From an uncultured Anaerolineaceae bacterium (GTDB lineage: Bacteria > Chloroflexota > Anaerolineae > Anaerolineales > Anaerolineaceae): a stretch of 6,913 nt of DNA. Under the pieces are notes generated by a model. The model was not told where the DNA came from and did no database searches. It saw only the letters and a program-made list of their open reading frames with translations. The position numbers and the translations under genes were made by a program. The stretch's first letter is position 1. Each line of letters begins with the position of its first letter. Of this stretch, positions 6,728-6,913 are shown piece by piece. The stretch is from the NCBI GenBank assembly GCA_937894825.1, contig CALCQT010000074.1, forward strand, positions 1 through 6,913, in the 5' to 3' direction.

Positions 6728-6758
6728 GAAAGCGCCTCAAGACCACCGAGACGCCTTC
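6728..6758 (-). terminator. Rho-independent terminator-like hairpin, minus strand
   Basis: On the minus strand GAAGGCGTCTC and GAGGCGCTTTC pair over 11 positions with a nine-base loop, followed by TTTCATTATTTTG. Two of the pairs are G-U in the minus-strand RNA, whereas in the plus-strand RNA the same positions are A-C mismatches. The hairpin is therefore better formed when read leftwards, fitting termination of the gene ending at 6844. Confidence 0.6.
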
Positions 6759-6776
6759 TTTTACGAAAAAATCAGC

Positions 6777-6825
6777 AAAAAAAACCCGATAATTAACACG
6801 CGATACAGCCAAGCCGATATCGTGT
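6777..6825 (-). terminator. Second terminator-like hairpin next to the 3' end of the right-edge gene
   Basis: Minus-strand ACACGATA (6825-6818) can pair with TATC-GC-GTGT (6805-6796), leaving a two-base bulge and a 12-base loop. Eleven bases later comes a run of eight T (6784-6777). It starts about 19 bases after the stop codon at 6844. The bulge and the distance to the T run make it less convincing than the hairpin further left; the two may act in tandem. Confidence 0.35.
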
Positions 6826-6843
6826 GCAAATCAGCTCATTCAA

Positions 6844-6913
6844 TCAGGCAGCTGCCAAATCCTCACCCAACGCCTTGGCATCGGCCAACGCTCCCTCGTC
6901 CGGTGTTTCATTG
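6844..6913 (-). CDS. C-terminal end of a probable flavodoxin-fold protein (5' end off the window)
   Basis: Only the last 22 codons and a TGA (6846-6844) are visible. The peptide contains 'ETPDEGALADAKALGEDLA', which looks like the closing helix of flavodoxin or NADPH-dependent FMN reductase type proteins, where a short loop is followed by an amphipathic 'ALxxAxxLGxxLA' helix. Codon use is similar to the neighbours, and terminator-like hairpins follow the stop, which supports a real gene end. With so little sequence the family call is tentative; that a minus-strand coding region ends here is more secure. Confidence 0.5.
   Translation of the reverse strand, partial: NETPDEGALADAKALGEDLAAA

Noticed and set aside
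1..6913. CRISPR array, insertion sequence, tRNA or rRNA gene, defence or toxin-antitoxin system
   Set aside because: I saw no regularly spaced repeats, transposase motifs or terminal inverted repeats, no tRNA-like cloverleaf, and no gene pair with defence-type domains. All substantial genes are metabolic or membrane proteins.

Overview
The window looks like ordinary chromosome of a moderate-GC bacterium. The best guess is a member of the Anaerolineae (Chloroflexota). That guess rests on remembered resemblance of the large membrane protein (its 'WCYYYEK...DW' C-terminal module) and of the GH13 enzyme ('GFRLDVFN...YFKD', 'LRGTPVLYYGEEIGM') to proteins of that group, not on a search. No phage, transposon, integron, CRISPR or RNA gene is visible.

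Layout. On the minus strand, reading leftwards from about 2840, a promoter-like TATAAT leads into a large polytopic membrane protein with GT-C glycosyltransferase features (752-2792). Its frame is broken once near 2457-2476, and removing one base restores a continuous 679-residue protein. Fifteen bases after its stop begins an M24 (Xaa-Pro) peptidase that runs off the left edge (1-736). The two are probably co-transcribed. An AT-rich divergent intergenic region of about 310 bases (2793-3102) holds back-to-back promoters and several small inverted repeats. On the plus strand an extended -10 promoter drives a cytoplasmic GH13 alpha-glucosidase (3103-4725). It is followed after 28 bases by a second, unrelated-looking polytopic membrane protein with a weaker GT-C-like layout (4754-6169).

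Convergent to this pair is a small DUF1801/YdhG-like protein (6217-6603, minus) with its own TATAAT promoter and ribosome binding site. At the right edge the last 22 codons of another minus-strand gene are visible (6844-6913). They resemble the C-terminus of a flavodoxin-fold protein and are followed by two terminator-like hairpins.

How the genes relate. The GH13 enzyme would release glucose from short alpha-glucosides in the cytoplasm. The two membrane proteins would act on lipid-linked sugars at the outer face of the membrane, if they are glycosyltransferases at all. There is no transporter or regulator beside the glucosidase, so a dedicated sugar-utilisation locus is not shown. I found no convincing novel multi-gene system. 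The points most worth a second look are the frameshift in the GT-C gene, the orphan 471-residue membrane protein, and the intergenic palindromes.
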